Assembly (NCBI RefSeq): GCF_009796285.1
Contig: NZ_CP047020.1
Coordinates: 7,502,001 to 7,566,000, forward strand
Length of the DNA stretch: 64,000 nucleotides
Source: Streptomyces broussonetiae
GTDB lineage: Bacteria; Actinomycetota; Actinomycetes; Streptomycetales; Streptomycetaceae
Reading direction: 5' to 3'
The notes beneath the pieces are model-generated. The model made no database searches. It was given only the letters and a program-made list of their open reading frames with translations, and had not been told where the DNA came from. Below are positions 34,024 through 44,846 of the stretch, piece by piece; the first letter of the stretch is position 1, and every line of letters starts with the position of its first letter. The position numbers were made by a program, and so were the translations under genes.

Positions 34024-34943
34024 AGGAACTGACCCGGCCGGAGCGACTGGCCCCCGGCGCGCGGGTGGCGGTCGTCGCCACCAGCGGACCGGTGCCCGAG
34101 GAGCGGCTCCAGGCCGGGCTCGACGTACTGCGCGGCTGGGACCTCGACCCGGTCGCTGCACCCCATGTCCTGGACCGGCACGCCGAGTTCGGGTATCTGG
34201 CCGGTGCGGACGCCGACCGCGCGGCCGACCTGCAGAACGCCTGGTGCGACCCGTCGGTGGACGCGGTGCTGTGCGCCCGCGGCGGGTACGGGGCGCAGCG
34301 CATGATCGACCTGCTGGACTGGGAGGCGATGCGGGCGGCCGGCCCGAAGGTCTTCGTCGGCTTCAGCGACACCACCGTCCTGCACGAGGCCTTCGCAACC
34401 CGACTCGGCCTCGCCACGCTGTACGGGCCGATGGCGGCCGGCATCGACTTCATCAAGAACGCCCGGGCCCAGGACCATCTGCGGGCCACCCTCCTCGCCC
34501 CGGAGACCGTCCGCACCATCGCCTCCGGCGGTACGGCCCTGGTGCCCGGCCGGGCCCGTGGGATCACCCTCGGCGGCTGCCTGGCCCTGCTCGCCGCGGA
34601 ACGCGGCGCACCGCACGCACGTCCTTCGGCCGCCGGCGGACTGCTGTGCCTGGAGGACGTCGGCGAGAGGACGTACCGGCTGGACCGCTACCTCACCCAA
34701 CTCCTGCGTGCCGGCTGGCTGGAGGGTGTGCGCGGGGTGCTGCTCGGCTCCTGGGAGGACTGCTCCGACCACGCCGGGATACGCCCCCTGCTGGCCGACC
34801 GGCTCGGCGGGCTCGGCGTGCCGGTGGTGGAGGAGTTCGGCTTCGGTCACTGCGCGGGCGCGCTGACCATCCCCTTCGGTGTGGCGGCCGAACTGGACGC
34901 GGACACCGTCACCTTGACCCTGGACGAGCCCGCCCTGCGCTGA
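34020..34943 (+). CDS. S66-family LD-carboxypeptidase
   Basis: A 307-residue member of the LdcA/YkfA/MccF family. The start GTG 34020 is fixed by the overlap with the preceding stop. RLAPGARVAVVATSGPVPEERL opens the N-terminal lobe, ARGGYGAQRMIDLLD is conserved, VFVGFSDTTVLHEAF holds the catalytic Ser, LCLEDVGERTYRLDR the Glu and EFGFGHCAGALTIPFG the His. LdcA removes the terminal D-Ala from muropeptides; MccF relatives inactivate microcin-like toxins. Together with the M55 D-aminopeptidase, as in the B. subtilis dpp/ykf region, recycling of murein peptides is the best guess. Confidence 0.92.
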   Translation: MKELTRPERLAPGARVAVVATSGPVPEERLQAGLDVLRGWDLDPVAAPHVLDRHAEFGYLAGADADRAADLQNAWCDPSVDAVLCARGGYGAQRMIDLLDWEAMRAAGPKVFVGFSDTTVLHEAFATRLGLATLYGPMAAGIDFIKNARAQDHLRATLLAPETVRTIASGGTALVPGRARGITLGGCLALLAAERGAPHARPSAAGGLLCLEDVGERTYRLDRYLTQLLRAGWLEGVRGVLLGSWEDCSDHAGIRPLLADRLGGLGVPVVEEFGFGHCAGALTIPFGVAAELDADTVTLTLDEPALR

Positions 34944-35088
34944 CCTGCCCGCACCCTCACCTGTGGCCTCACAGGCCGCCTCGGGACCCGCACGCCGCGA
35001 CGGCGGACCCCGGCGCCCCTCACATGCCCCCCGCGCCACCGGTGTCCTCTGCGGCGGTTTTCCGGGTGCGGCGTGCGCCGCGGCGCCG

Positions 35089-35094
35089 TACGCT
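35089..35094 (+). promoter_or_regulatory. -10 element for leaderless GNAT gene
   Basis: TACGCT lies 6 nt before ATG 35101 and no ribosome binding site is present, so this gene probably has its own leaderless promoter. Confidence 0.45.
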
Positions 35095-35100
35095 GGCCCG

Positions 35101-35652
35101 ATGCCGCACCCCGTACCCCGCTACCTCGCCGAGGGCCCGCGCGTGGCCATCCGCCACTTCGCCCTCGAGGACGGGCCCGAGTTCACGGCCCGCACCCGCG
35201 AGAGCAAGGACCTGCACCGGCCGTGGCTGTTCCCGCCGGACACCGAGGAGGCCTACGCCTCCTACGCCGGCCGGCTGATCAAGGACCCGACGAAGGCCGG
35301 GTTCCTGGTGTGCGCGAGGGACGGCGGGGGCATCGCCGGTTACATCAACATCAACAACATCGTCCGGGGCGGCTTCCAGTGCGGCGCGCTCGGCTACGGC
35401 GCCTTCGTCCACGCCGCCGGTCGCGGCCTGATGCGCGAGGGCCTCGACCTGGTCGTCGGCCACGCCTTCGGCCCGCTGGGCCTGCACCGGCTGGAGATCA
35501 ACGCCCAGCCCGGCAACACCGCCTCCATCGCCCTCGCCCGGGGTGCCGGGTTCCGGCTGGAGGGCTTCTCGCCCGCCATGATCCACATCGACGGAGCCTG
35601 GCGCGACCACGAACGCTGGGCGCTCACCGCGGAGATGCGCGCCTCCGGCTGA
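35101..35652 (+). CDS. GNAT-family N-acetyltransferase (RimJ/RimL type)
   Basis: A 183-residue protein. VAIRHFALEDGPEFTARTRESKDLHRPWLF is the opening of RimJ/RimL-like enzymes, GGIAGYININNIV the central strands, AGRGLMREGLDLVVGHAF the acetyl-CoA pyrophosphate loop (R/Q-x-x-G-x-A variant) and HRLEINAQPGNTASIALARGAGF the conserved C-terminal half. It transfers acetyl groups to protein N-termini or small amines. It follows the peptidase operon but with its own leaderless promoter, so a functional link is uncertain. Confidence 0.88.
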   Translation: MPHPVPRYLAEGPRVAIRHFALEDGPEFTARTRESKDLHRPWLFPPDTEEAYASYAGRLIKDPTKAGFLVCARDGGGIAGYININNIVRGGFQCGALGYGAFVHAAGRGLMREGLDLVVGHAFGPLGLHRLEINAQPGNTASIALARGAGFRLEGFSPAMIHIDGAWRDHERWALTAEMRASG

Positions 35653-35738
35653 ACCCCGGCCGGGCAGGACCGCTTTCCGCGCCTTTGCGCAATCCTGACC
35701 AGCACCTCCCCTGGCCGTCGCACCGCACGCCGGGTTCC

Positions 35739-37700
35739 ATGGTGATCGTGACAAGGATCCGACGTGAGGTACTGACCCTGCCCGCCGCGCAGCTGGGCCC
35801 CGACAACCCGCTGCCCCCGCTGCACCTGCTCGACGAGGTTCACCGTGTCGACGACCGGGACCTCGACGGCCTGCCCCGGGACATGGCACGGCAGCTCGCC
35901 CACGAGCCGCTCACCAGCCTGCTCCCGGTCCGGGTCCGCGACGGCTACGGCAGATCCCGCGCACCCCGCGCCCTCGACGCGCTGGTGATCGAGAACGACC
36001 GGTTGCGCGCCACCGTCCTGCCCGGCCTCGGCGGGCGCGTCGCCTCCCTGCTCCACCTGCCCACCGGACGCGAACTCCTCTACCGCAACCCGGTGTTCCA
36101 GCCCGCGAACTTCGCCCTCAACGGCGCCTGGTACTCCGGCGGCATCGAATGGAACATCGGCGCCACCGGCCACACCACCCTGTCCTGTGCGCCGTTGCAC
36201 GCCGCCCGCGTCACCGCCCCCGACGGCGGCGAGATGCTGCGGCTGTGGGAGTGGGAGCGGCTGCGCGACCTGCCCTTCCAGGTCGACCTGTGGCTCCCGG
36301 ACGGCTCCGACTTCCTCTACGTCGCCGTCCGCGTCCGCAACCCGCACGAGCGGCCCGCGCCGGCCTACTGGTGGTCCAACACCGCGGTACCGGAGGAGCG
36401 CAGGATCCTCGCCCCGGCCGACGAGGCCTGGCAGTTCGGCTACGAGCGCCGGCTGCGCCGGGTGCCCGTCCCGTCGTACGACGGCGTCGACCGCACCCAC
36501 CCCCTCAACAGCCCCTACGCCGCCGACTACTTCTACGAGGTGCCGGACGGCCGGCGTCGCTGGATCGCCGCGGTGGACGCCGACGGGCACGGGCTGGTGC
36601 AGACCTCCACCGACACCCTGCGCGGCCGCAAACTCTTCGTATGGGGCCATCTGCCCGGCGGACGGCGCTGGCAGCAGTGGCTGACCGAACCCGGCACCGG
36701 CGGCTACTGCGAGATCCAGGCCGGCCTCGCCCGCACCCAGCTCGAACACGTCCGGCTCGAGGCCGAGAGCGAGGTGTCCTGGCTGGAGGCGTACGGACCG
36801 CTGGACACACCGGCCGACGGCGACTGGGCCCGGGCCGTGCAGGGCGCCGAGGAACGGCTGGAGACGGCTCTGCCGCCCGCCCGCGTCGAGGAGGCGTACG
36901 CCGCCTGGCAGTCGTGCGCCGACACCGAACCCGGCGAGATCCTGGCCGCCGGATCCGGCTGGGGCGCCCTCGAAGTCCTGCGCGCCGACTGGAAACTGCC
37001 CGGCACCCCGTTTGCCGAGTCCACCCTCACCGAGGCCCAGGCACCCTGGCGGGAACTGCTGCGCACCGGCTCACTGCCCGAGCCGCGCCGGGTGCGGCCG
37101 CCCGGCGAGACCCTCGTCGCCCCGCACTGGCGGGACATGCTGGAGACCGCGCCCGCCACCCCGCACACCGAGTACCACCTCGGCATCGCCCAGTGGCACG
37201 CCGGCGACCGCGCCCAGGCCGTCCGCAGCTGGGAACGCGCCCTCCAACTTGCCCCCTCCCTCTGGCCGTTGCTGCGCTGCCTGGCCGTCGCCGACCAGAC
37301 CGTCGGCCATCATGAGCGGGCCGCCGAACGGTATGCGGAGGCCTTCGACGACCTGTGCCGGGAGCGCCGCGACGACGGCGAGGTATGGACCGCCGCCCTG
37401 GCCGCGCTCGGCCGCGAGACCCTCCGTGCACTGCTGCGCGCACGGCGCACGGCGGACGCCCGCGCCGTCTGGGACCGCCTGCTGCCCGCCGTCCGCGAGC
37501 GCGGCCGCTTCCGGCTGCTCCAGGCCGAGCTGCTGCTCGCCGAGGGACGGCCCGACCATGCGCGGGCCGTCTTCGACGCCGGTTTCGAGGTCGCCGACCT
37601 CAGGGAGGGGGAGGAGGCGATCGGACGGCTGTGGGCGCGCCTGACCGACGAGCCGCTGCCCGCCCGCCACGACTTCCGGATGCGCCCGGACCAGGCCTGA
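35739..37700 (+). CDS. DUF5107 domain protein with C-terminal TPR repeats
   Basis: A 653-residue protein. The N-terminal two thirds (about 70-400) is a galactose-mutarotase-like beta-sandwich of the DUF5107 type, with VLPGLGGRVASLLHLPTGRE, YSGGIEWNIGATGHT and WWSNTAVPEERR. The C-terminal part (about 460-640) has TPR units, for example HLGIAQWHAGDRAQAVRSWERAL and AAERYAEAFDDLCRERR. DUF5107 proteins are thought to act on carbohydrates. ATG 35739 has a weak upstream signal; GTG 35742 or 35748 are alternatives. It ends at a hairpin shared with the convergent VOC gene. Confidence 0.85.
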   Translation: MVIVTRIRREVLTLPAAQLGPDNPLPPLHLLDEVHRVDDRDLDGLPRDMARQLAHEPLTSLLPVRVRDGYGRSRAPRALDALVIENDRLRATVLPGLGGRVASLLHLPTGRELLYRNPVFQPANFALNGAWYSGGIEWNIGATGHTTLSCAPLHAARVTAPDGGEMLRLWEWERLRDLPFQVDLWLPDGSDFLYVAVRVRNPHERPAPAYWWSNTAVPEERRILAPADEAWQFGYERRLRRVPVPSYDGVDRTHPLNSPYAADYFYEVPDGRRRWIAAVDADGHGLVQTSTDTLRGRKLFVWGHLPGGRRWQQWLTEPGTGGYCEIQAGLARTQLEHVRLEAESEVSWLEAYGPLDTPADGDWARAVQGAEERLETALPPARVEEAYAAWQSCADTEPGEILAAGSGWGALEVLRADWKLPGTPFAESTLTEAQAPWRELLRTGSLPEPRRVRPPGETLVAPHWRDMLETAPATPHTEYHLGIAQWHAGDRAQAVRSWERALQLAPSLWPLLRCLAVADQTVGHHERAAERYAEAFDDLCRERRDDGEVWTAALAALGRETLRALLRARRTADARAVWDRLLPAVRERGRFRLLQAELLLAEGRPDHARAVFDAGFEVADLREGEEAIGRLWARLTDEPLPARHDFRMRPDQA

Positions 37701-37716
37701 CGCGCGGGCCTCACGG

Positions 37717-37743
37717 GGGCCTGCGCGGGCCTCACGCAGGCCC
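37717..37743. terminator. hairpin between DUF5107 and VOC genes
   Basis: GGGCCTGCG (37717-37725) and CGCAGGCCC (37735-37743) form a 9-bp stem between convergent stops. Confidence 0.6.
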
Positions 37744-37775
37744 GGCGCCGGCCGGACCGGCCTCGGGCCGCGGCT

Positions 37776-38126
37776 TCAGGCCCGCTGCTGGTCCACGTAC
37801 TCGAAGACGGCCCCGTCCGGATGCATCACCAGCAGACTGCGTCCGGCCGGGCTCGGCAGCGGCCCGGCGAGGATCCGCGCACCGAGGCCGGTCAGCACCT
37901 GGTGCGCCTGCGTCACGTCCTTCACCGCGATGGTCGCCGTCACCTTCCGGAGGATCTCCAACTGCGCCTCCGGCCCGCTCATCAGCAGAAAGGAACCGAT
38001 CGCGGCGACCTGCACCCCGCCTTGCTCGAACCGCTGGGCTCTGCCGCCCGCCAGCCGCTCGTAGAACGGGACAGCGGCTTCGAGGTCATCGACGCAGATG
38101 CGCAGTGTGGCGCCCAGAATCTCCAT
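37776..38126 (-). CDS. VOC-superfamily (glyoxalase/bleomycin-resistance-like) protein
   Basis: A 116-residue single-module vicinal-oxygen-chelate protein. The beta-alpha-beta-beta-beta repeats are clear: LGATLRICVDDLEAAVPFYERLAGG and ATIAVKDVTQAHQVLTGLGARI, ending LLVMHPDGAVFEYVDQQ with the C-terminal Glu that usually binds metal. The normal N-terminal His is replaced (TLRICV), so a metal site may be incomplete. Function (isomerase, dioxygenase or binding protein) cannot be chosen. Confidence 0.85.
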   Translation of the reverse strand: MEILGATLRICVDDLEAAVPFYERLAGGRAQRFEQGGVQVAAIGSFLLMSGPEAQLEILRKVTATIAVKDVTQAHQVLTGLGARILAGPLPSPAGRSLLVMHPDGAVFEYVDQQRA

Positions 38127-38335
38127 GAACCCGAGCCTAGTTGGAGCCTCGCAGCGGACGCAGGGGCAGCAGACCCGAAGGGGCGCGGGGAACCGTGCAC
38201 ACGCGCCCCACCGGCCGGTGCCCGGCCGTGCACCGCAATGCCGTTCGGGTGACCCACGCGACGTTTGGGTGCTGCGCCCACGGATACACGGAAAACCTCC
38301 CGTGAGCCGACCCGCACAACGATCCGTGGAGAAAC

Positions 38336-40183
38336 ATGAACACCACCGAACTCGCCGAACTTGCAGCGCAGTTGCGCGTGGACAGCGTACGCGCCTCTGC
38401 CGCCGCGGGCTCCGGGCACCCGACCTCCTCGATGTCCGCCGCCGACCTGATGGCCGTCCTGCTCGCCCACCACCTGCGCTACGACTTCGAGCGCCCCGAA
38501 CACCCCGCCAACGACCGCTTCGTCCTGTCCAAGGGACACGCCTCGCCCCTGCTGTACGCCGCGTACAAGGCGGCCGGCGCCGTCGAGGACGGCGAACTGC
38601 TCACCTTCCGCAAGCTCGGCAGCCGCCTGGAGGGCCACCCCACGCCCCGCCGGCTGCCCTGGGTGGAGACGGCCACCGGATCCCTCGGCCAGGGCCTGCC
38701 CGTCGGCGTCGGAATCGCGCTCGCCGGCAAGCGCCTGGACCGCACCGGCTACCGGGTGTGGGTGCTGTGCGGCGACAGCGAGCTGGCCGAGGGCTCGGTG
38801 TGGGAGGCCGCCGAACACGCCGGGTACGAGCACCTGGACAACCTGATCGCCATCGTCGACGTCAACCGGCTCGGGCAGCACGGCCCCACCCGGCACGGCC
38901 ACGACCTCGACGCCTACGCCCGCCGCTTCGAGGCGTTCGGCTGGCACGCCGTGGAGACCGACGGCCACGACATCGAGAAGATCGACCAGGCCTACCGCGA
39001 GGCACAGGCCACGAGCGGGCAGCCCGTCGTGATCCTCGCCCGCACCCTCAAGGGCAAGGGTGTGGCCTCCGTCGAGGACCGCGAGGGCATGCACGGCAAG
39101 CCGCTGCCCGCGCCCGAGGAGGCCATCGCCGAACTCGGCGGCCTGCGCGACCTGCGCGTGCACGTCGGCGAGCCCCCGGCCGCCGCCGCGCTGCGCGACC
39201 GGACCACCGAGGTGGTCCGGCTGCCGCGCTACGACGAGGGCGACCGGGTCGCGACGAGGGACGCCTTCGGCGCGGCCCTCGCCGCCCTCGGCACCGCCCG
39301 CGGCGACGTCGTCGCCCTGGACGGCGAGGTCGGCGACTCCACCCGTACCGAGGAGTTCGCCAAGGCCCACCCCGAGCGCTTCTTCGAGTGCTACATCGCC
39401 GAGCAGCAGCTCGTCGCCTGCTGCGTGGGCATGGCCGCGCGCGGCTGGCTGCCGTACGCCTCGACGTTCGCCGCGTTCTTCACCCGCGCCCACGACTTCG
39501 TGCGCATGGCGTCCATCAGCGGCGCCGGGATCAATCTGGTCGGCTCGCACGCGGGCGTCGCGATCGGCCAGGACGGGCCCTCCCAGATGGGCCTGGAGGA
39601 CCTGGCGATGTTCCGCGCCCTGTACGGCTCGACCGTGCTGTACCCGTGCGACGCCAACCAGACCGCCCACCTGGTCGCGGCCATGGCCGGCCTCGACGGC
39701 ATCCGCTATCTGCGCACCTCGCGCGGCGCGACCCCGGTGATCTACGGCCCCGGCGAGGAGTTCCCGGTCGGCGGCAGCAAGACCCTGCGTGCCGGCGAGG
39801 AGGACCGGCTGACCGTCGTCGCGGCCGGGGTCACCGTGCCCGAGGCGCTGGCGGCGGCCGACCGGCTCGCCGAGGACGGCATCCGGGTGCGGGTGATCGA
39901 CCTGTACTCCGTCAAGCCGGCCGACGCCGCCACGCTGCGCCGGGCCGCCGAGGAGACCGGGTGTCTGCTCACCGTCGAGGACCACCACCCCGAGGGCGGC
40001 CTCGGCGACGCCGTGGCGGAGGTCTTCTCCGACGGCCGTGCGGTGCCCCGGCTGGTACGGCTCGCGGTGCGCACCATGCCGGGCTCGGCCGCGCCCGACG
40101 AGCAGCTGAACGCGGCGGGCATCGACGCCGCGGGCATCGTGGACGCCGCCAGGCTGCTGCTGCAGGAGCGGGCCGTGCACTGA
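38336..40183 (+). CDS. tkt: transketolase
   Basis: A 615-residue thiamine-diphosphate enzyme moving two-carbon units between sugar phosphates in the pentose phosphate pathway. ATG 38336 has GGAGA close by. DSVRASAAAGSGHPTSSMSAADL, KGHASPLLYAAY and GSLGQGLPVGVGIALA are N-terminal substrate/cofactor residues. CGDSELAEGSVWEA is the Mg-ThDP motif (GDS in place of GDG) ending at an Asn in DVNRLG. The Pyr domain (about 310-480) has ECYIAEQQLVACCVGMA with the catalytic Glu. It is somewhat shorter than the about-690-residue housekeeping enzymes, so it is likely a second copy. Confidence 0.92.
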   Translation: MNTTELAELAAQLRVDSVRASAAAGSGHPTSSMSAADLMAVLLAHHLRYDFERPEHPANDRFVLSKGHASPLLYAAYKAAGAVEDGELLTFRKLGSRLEGHPTPRRLPWVETATGSLGQGLPVGVGIALAGKRLDRTGYRVWVLCGDSELAEGSVWEAAEHAGYEHLDNLIAIVDVNRLGQHGPTRHGHDLDAYARRFEAFGWHAVETDGHDIEKIDQAYREAQATSGQPVVILARTLKGKGVASVEDREGMHGKPLPAPEEAIAELGGLRDLRVHVGEPPAAAALRDRTTEVVRLPRYDEGDRVATRDAFGAALAALGTARGDVVALDGEVGDSTRTEEFAKAHPERFFECYIAEQQLVACCVGMAARGWLPYASTFAAFFTRAHDFVRMASISGAGINLVGSHAGVAIGQDGPSQMGLEDLAMFRALYGSTVLYPCDANQTAHLVAAMAGLDGIRYLRTSRGATPVIYGPGEEFPVGGSKTLRAGEEDRLTVVAAGVTVPEALAAADRLAEDGIRVRVIDLYSVKPADAATLRRAAEETGCLLTVEDHHPEGGLGDAVAEVFSDGRAVPRLVRLAVRTMPGSAAPDEQLNAAGIDAAGIVDAARLLLQERAVH

Positions 40184-40208
40184 GCGGTCCGGCGCGCCCC
40201 GGCGCGGC

Positions 40209-40230
40209 CCGGCGCACGGCGGTGCGCCGG
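40209..40230 (+). terminator. hairpin after transketolase
   Basis: CCGGCGCAC (40209-40217) and GTGCGCCGG (40222-40230) form a 9-bp stem with a 4-nt loop, 26 bp after the stop. Confidence 0.6.
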
Positions 40231-40414
40231 CCGGCCCGGCGAGCTGTGGCGCGTGAGCGCCCGCCGGGTCAGGCTGGAGCTGGAGCACCCGGCCGGGCGC
40301 ACAGCACGGACCGAAGGCCGGGCAGGAGGCCGGGCACGAGGACGTGGCGGAGCCCGGGGACGCCGGGCGCGCCGGGCGCGCGAGCCGTCGCGTGCGAAAC
40401 GGAATGGAGAGACC

Positions 40415-41104
40415 ATGAGCGGACTGCGGTACGTCTACGCCGTCTGCCGCCCCTTCGACACACCCCTGCAGGTCCAGCTCACGGGCGTCGCGGGAGCCCC
40501 GCCGGGTCTGCTGCGCCACCGCGGGCTGATCGCGGTCGTCAGTAGCGTCCCCGCGGCCGACTTCGGCGAGGAGGCCCTCCAGGCCCACCTGGAGGACCCC
40601 GCCTGGCTGGCCGCGGCCGTCCGCGCCCACCAGGGTGTGATCGCCGCGCTGACCACCGTCACCACACCACTGCCGCTGAGGTTCGCGACCGTCTGCGAGG
40701 ACGACAGCGTGGTGCGCACGCTGCTCGAGACCCACGAGGAAGCCTTCCGGCGCGTCCTGGACCGGCTGGAGGGCCAGGTGGAGTGGAGCGTGAAGGTGTA
40801 CACGGAGCCCGCGACCGCCACCGTGGCCGGCGCCCTCTCCAGGCCCGCCGAGGCGCTCGCCCGGTCCCTGCACGAACGCCTCGCCGGGCGCGCGGAGGCC
40901 TGCCGGGTGCACGACCCGAAGGAGTGCGCCCTGCCCGGACCCGCGCCCCACAGCCTCCTGGACGCGGCCTATCTGGTGCCCCGCACGCACTGCGAGGAGT
41001 TCGTGGAACTGGTCGACCGCACCCGGGCCGAGGAGCCCGGGATCCGGGTCGAACTCACCGGCCCCTGGGCCGCCTACTCCTTCACGGGCGAGGACGCACG
41101 CTGA
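40415..41104 (+). CDS. GvpF/GvpL-family gas-vesicle-type protein, orphan
   Basis: A 229-residue protein from ATG 40415 with GGAGAG upstream. It follows the GvpF/GvpL layout: an N-terminal ferredoxin-like half (SGLRYVYAVCRPF, GLIAVVSSVPAADFG, LPLRFATVCEDDSVV) and a C-terminal half with SVKVYTEPA, SLLDAAYLVPRTHCEEF and the closing ELTGPWAAYSF strand. In gas-vesicle clusters these proteins help assemble or prime the GvpA shell. No gvpA, gvpJ, gvpK or gvpO lies in the window, so this copy may have another role. It follows the transketolase gene by 231 bp. Confidence 0.88.
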   Translation: MSGLRYVYAVCRPFDTPLQVQLTGVAGAPPGLLRHRGLIAVVSSVPAADFGEEALQAHLEDPAWLAAAVRAHQGVIAALTTVTTPLPLRFATVCEDDSVVRTLLETHEEAFRRVLDRLEGQVEWSVKVYTEPATATVAGALSRPAEALARSLHERLAGRAEACRVHDPKECALPGPAPHSLLDAAYLVPRTHCEEFVELVDRTRAEEPGIRVELTGPWAAYSFTGEDAR

Positions 41105-41134
41105 CCCCGCCCACCCCTCCTCGGCCTTCCTCGC

Positions 41135-41956
41135 TCAGCCCTCCTTGCGGCACAGGATCTCCCCGTGCAGCACGGCGAACCAGCCGTCCTCCTGCCGGCC
41201 CCACTCCCGCCACGCCTCGGACACCGCCTGCAGCTGCTCCGACGTCGCATGGCCGCCCTGCGTGGCGCGTTCGGCGTACGAGGAGGCCAGGGTGCGGTCC
41301 GCCCACAGGCCGCTCCACCAGGCCCGCTCCTCGGGCGTGGCGAACGTCCAGGCGGTGGCGGTGGCGGTGACGTCCCGCAGCCCGGCGGCCCGCGCCCACG
41401 CCTTGAGCCGGCGCCCGGCGTCCGGCTCACCGCCGTTCGCGCGGGCCACGCGCTCGTACAGGTCCAGCCAGCCGTCCAGGCCGGGCACCGCCGGGTACCA
41501 GGTCATCGTCGCGTAGTCCGCGTCGCGTACGGCGATGAGCCCGCCGGGCTTCGTCACCCGGTGCATCTCGCGCAGCGCCTGCACCGGGTCGCCGACGTGC
41601 TGGAGCACCTGGTGGGCGTGGACCACGCAGAAGGTGTCGTCCGGGTGGTCCAGGGCGTGGACGTCGGCGACCGCGAAGTCGACGTTGGTCAGCCCTCGCG
41701 CGCTCGCGGCGGCCCGGGCCTGCTCCAGGACGCCCGGGGCGGCGTCGACACCGGTGACATGGCCGTCGGGGACCAGCTCCGCCAGGTCCGCCGTGATGGT
41801 CCCGGGGCCGCAGCCGATGTCCAGGATCCGCATGTGGGGCTTGAGCGAACCGAGCAGATAGGCCGCGGAGTTGGCGGCGGTCCGCCAGGTGTGCGAACGC
41901 AGCACCGACTCGTGGTGCCCGTGCGTGTAGACGGCGGTCTCCTGCGCTTTCGGCAT
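41135..41956 (-). CDS. class I SAM-dependent methyltransferase (UbiE-like)
   Basis: A 273-residue methyltransferase. MRILDIGCGPGTITADLAEL (about 40-60) is motif I, VTGVDAAPGVLEQARAAA motif II, VDFAVADVHALDHPDDTF motif III and VVHAHQVLQHVGDPVQALREM motif IV. The C-terminal 100 residues (AWARAAGLRDVTATATAWTF onward) form the substrate cap. The methyl acceptor is not evident. It is divergent from the histidine-phosphatase gene across a relatively A+T-rich 210-bp gap (around 42010-42060) that probably holds both promoters. Confidence 0.88.
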   Translation of the reverse strand: MPKAQETAVYTHGHHESVLRSHTWRTAANSAAYLLGSLKPHMRILDIGCGPGTITADLAELVPDGHVTGVDAAPGVLEQARAAASARGLTNVDFAVADVHALDHPDDTFCVVHAHQVLQHVGDPVQALREMHRVTKPGGLIAVRDADYATMTWYPAVPGLDGWLDLYERVARANGGEPDAGRRLKAWARAAGLRDVTATATAWTFATPEERAWWSGLWADRTLASSYAERATQGGHATSEQLQAVSEAWREWGRQEDGWFAVLHGEILCRKEG

Positions 41957-42166
41957 GACGGTTCCCCTTCACCTCTGGTCTGCCGGTGTGGGCATCACCG
42001 TACGCCCGCATGTCGAATAATGAGATATCTGTATTGGCATATGGACTGACGGTCTGTCGGTTCGCCTGCGGCCGACCGCGTGTCGAACAGGTTGGTTACC
42101 CTGAAGCGCCCGTTCGCCGCGTGCGCGTCCGCCGGGCGTCCGACCGACACGACAGGAGATCCCCGG

Positions 42167-42823
42167 ATGCGTCTGCTCCTCGTCCGCCATGGCGAGACCC
42201 CGTCCAACGTGAACCATCTGCTGGACACCGCCGTACCCGGACCGGGGCTGACGCCGCTCGGCGAGGCACAGGCCGCCGCGCTGCCCGAAGCGCTCGCCGG
42301 TGAGGACATCGAGGCCCTCTACGTCTCCACACTGCTGCGCACGCAGCTGACCGCGGCCCCGCTGGCCGCCGCCCGGGGCCTCGCGGTGATCGTCCGCGAC
42401 GGCATCCGCGAGCTGTCCGCCGGCGACCTGGAGATGCTGCCGGGACACACGCCCGAGGGCGAGCGGTACCTGCGCACGGTGTTCGCGTGGGCGGCCGGGG
42501 ACACCGCGCTGCGCATGCCCGGCGGCGAGAGCGGCGCGGAGGCCCTCGCCCGGTACGACGCCGTCGTCGCCGAGGCCGCGGCGAGCGGCGCCGGCACCGT
42601 CGCCATGGTCAGCCACGGCGCCGCGATCCGCGTGTGGACCGCCGCCCGCGCCGACAACGTCGACGTGGCCTTCGCCGCCGCCCGTCCCCTGGAGAACACC
42701 GGCGTGGTGATCCTCGAGGGCTCCCCGTCCGACGGCTGGAAGGTGCTGTCCTGGCAGGGCGCCACGGTGGCACCGGCCGGCGAGACCGGTCCGGCCGGGG
42801 AACCGCTCGACACGGAGGCATGA
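42167..42823 (+). CDS. histidine phosphatase family protein (phosphoglycerate-mutase fold)
   Basis: A 218-residue protein from ATG 42167 with AGGAGA at 7 nt. MRLLLVRHGETPSNVNHLLD carries the RHG motif with the phospho-acceptor His, LYVSTLLRTQLTAAPLA the second Arg, IRELSAGDLE the catalytic Glu and VAMVSHGAAIRVW the second His. Members dephosphorylate sugar phosphates, nucleotides or other small molecules; few are true mutases. Substrate unknown. Confidence 0.9.
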   Translation: MRLLLVRHGETPSNVNHLLDTAVPGPGLTPLGEAQAAALPEALAGEDIEALYVSTLLRTQLTAAPLAAARGLAVIVRDGIRELSAGDLEMLPGHTPEGERYLRTVFAWAAGDTALRMPGGESGAEALARYDAVVAEAAASGAGTVAMVSHGAAIRVWTAARADNVDVAFAAARPLENTGVVILEGSPSDGWKVLSWQGATVAPAGETGPAGEPLDTEA

Positions 42824-42991
42824 CGGCGGGACGGACGGCGCAGGGGCGGCGAGGCGAGCGGCCCCTGGGCGCCGGGCACCGGGCGCCCGGGCGTGCCGGA
42901 CCGCCGGGTGCGGTGCGCCGCCGGATGCGGTGCGCCGCGGGGTGTGGGAGCGCCGTGGGCCCGGTCCTGCCGTCAAGGGCGGATTAAGAGT

Positions 42992-43021
42992 TTGCCCCGG
43001 CTACGGGCCGCCCCGCACAAT
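42992..43021 (+). promoter_or_regulatory. putative promoter of the ABC-F gene
   Basis: TTGCCC (42992-42997) and CACAAT (43016-43021) are 18 bp apart, and the ATG follows 8 nt later without a ribosome binding site, suggesting a leaderless transcript. Confidence 0.45.
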
Positions 43022-43029
43022 GCCTGCTC

Positions 43030-44649
<1,620 letters not shown>

Positions 44650-44846
44650 CTCCGGCGGACCACCCCCGCTGCGCCCGGTCGGCCGCATCCGCGGACCGCC
44701 GGGCGGCGGGGGAGCGCGCCCGCCGGGCCATCGCAGGCCCCGCACCCCGGATGTTCGTACAGTGGATGCAGGAATGCCGGCTCCCTGGTTTCGTCCCGGA
44801 AAACGCCCGGGCCCGGGACCACGGACACGACGAGCGGGGCACCACC

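Noticed and set aside
37982..40990. A 1002-codon open frame on the minus strand across transketolase and the GvpF/L gene
   Set aside because: It is antisense to well-recognised proteins and its translation is Gly/Ala/Arg/His-rich without any domain. Long antisense frames are expected at this G+C content.
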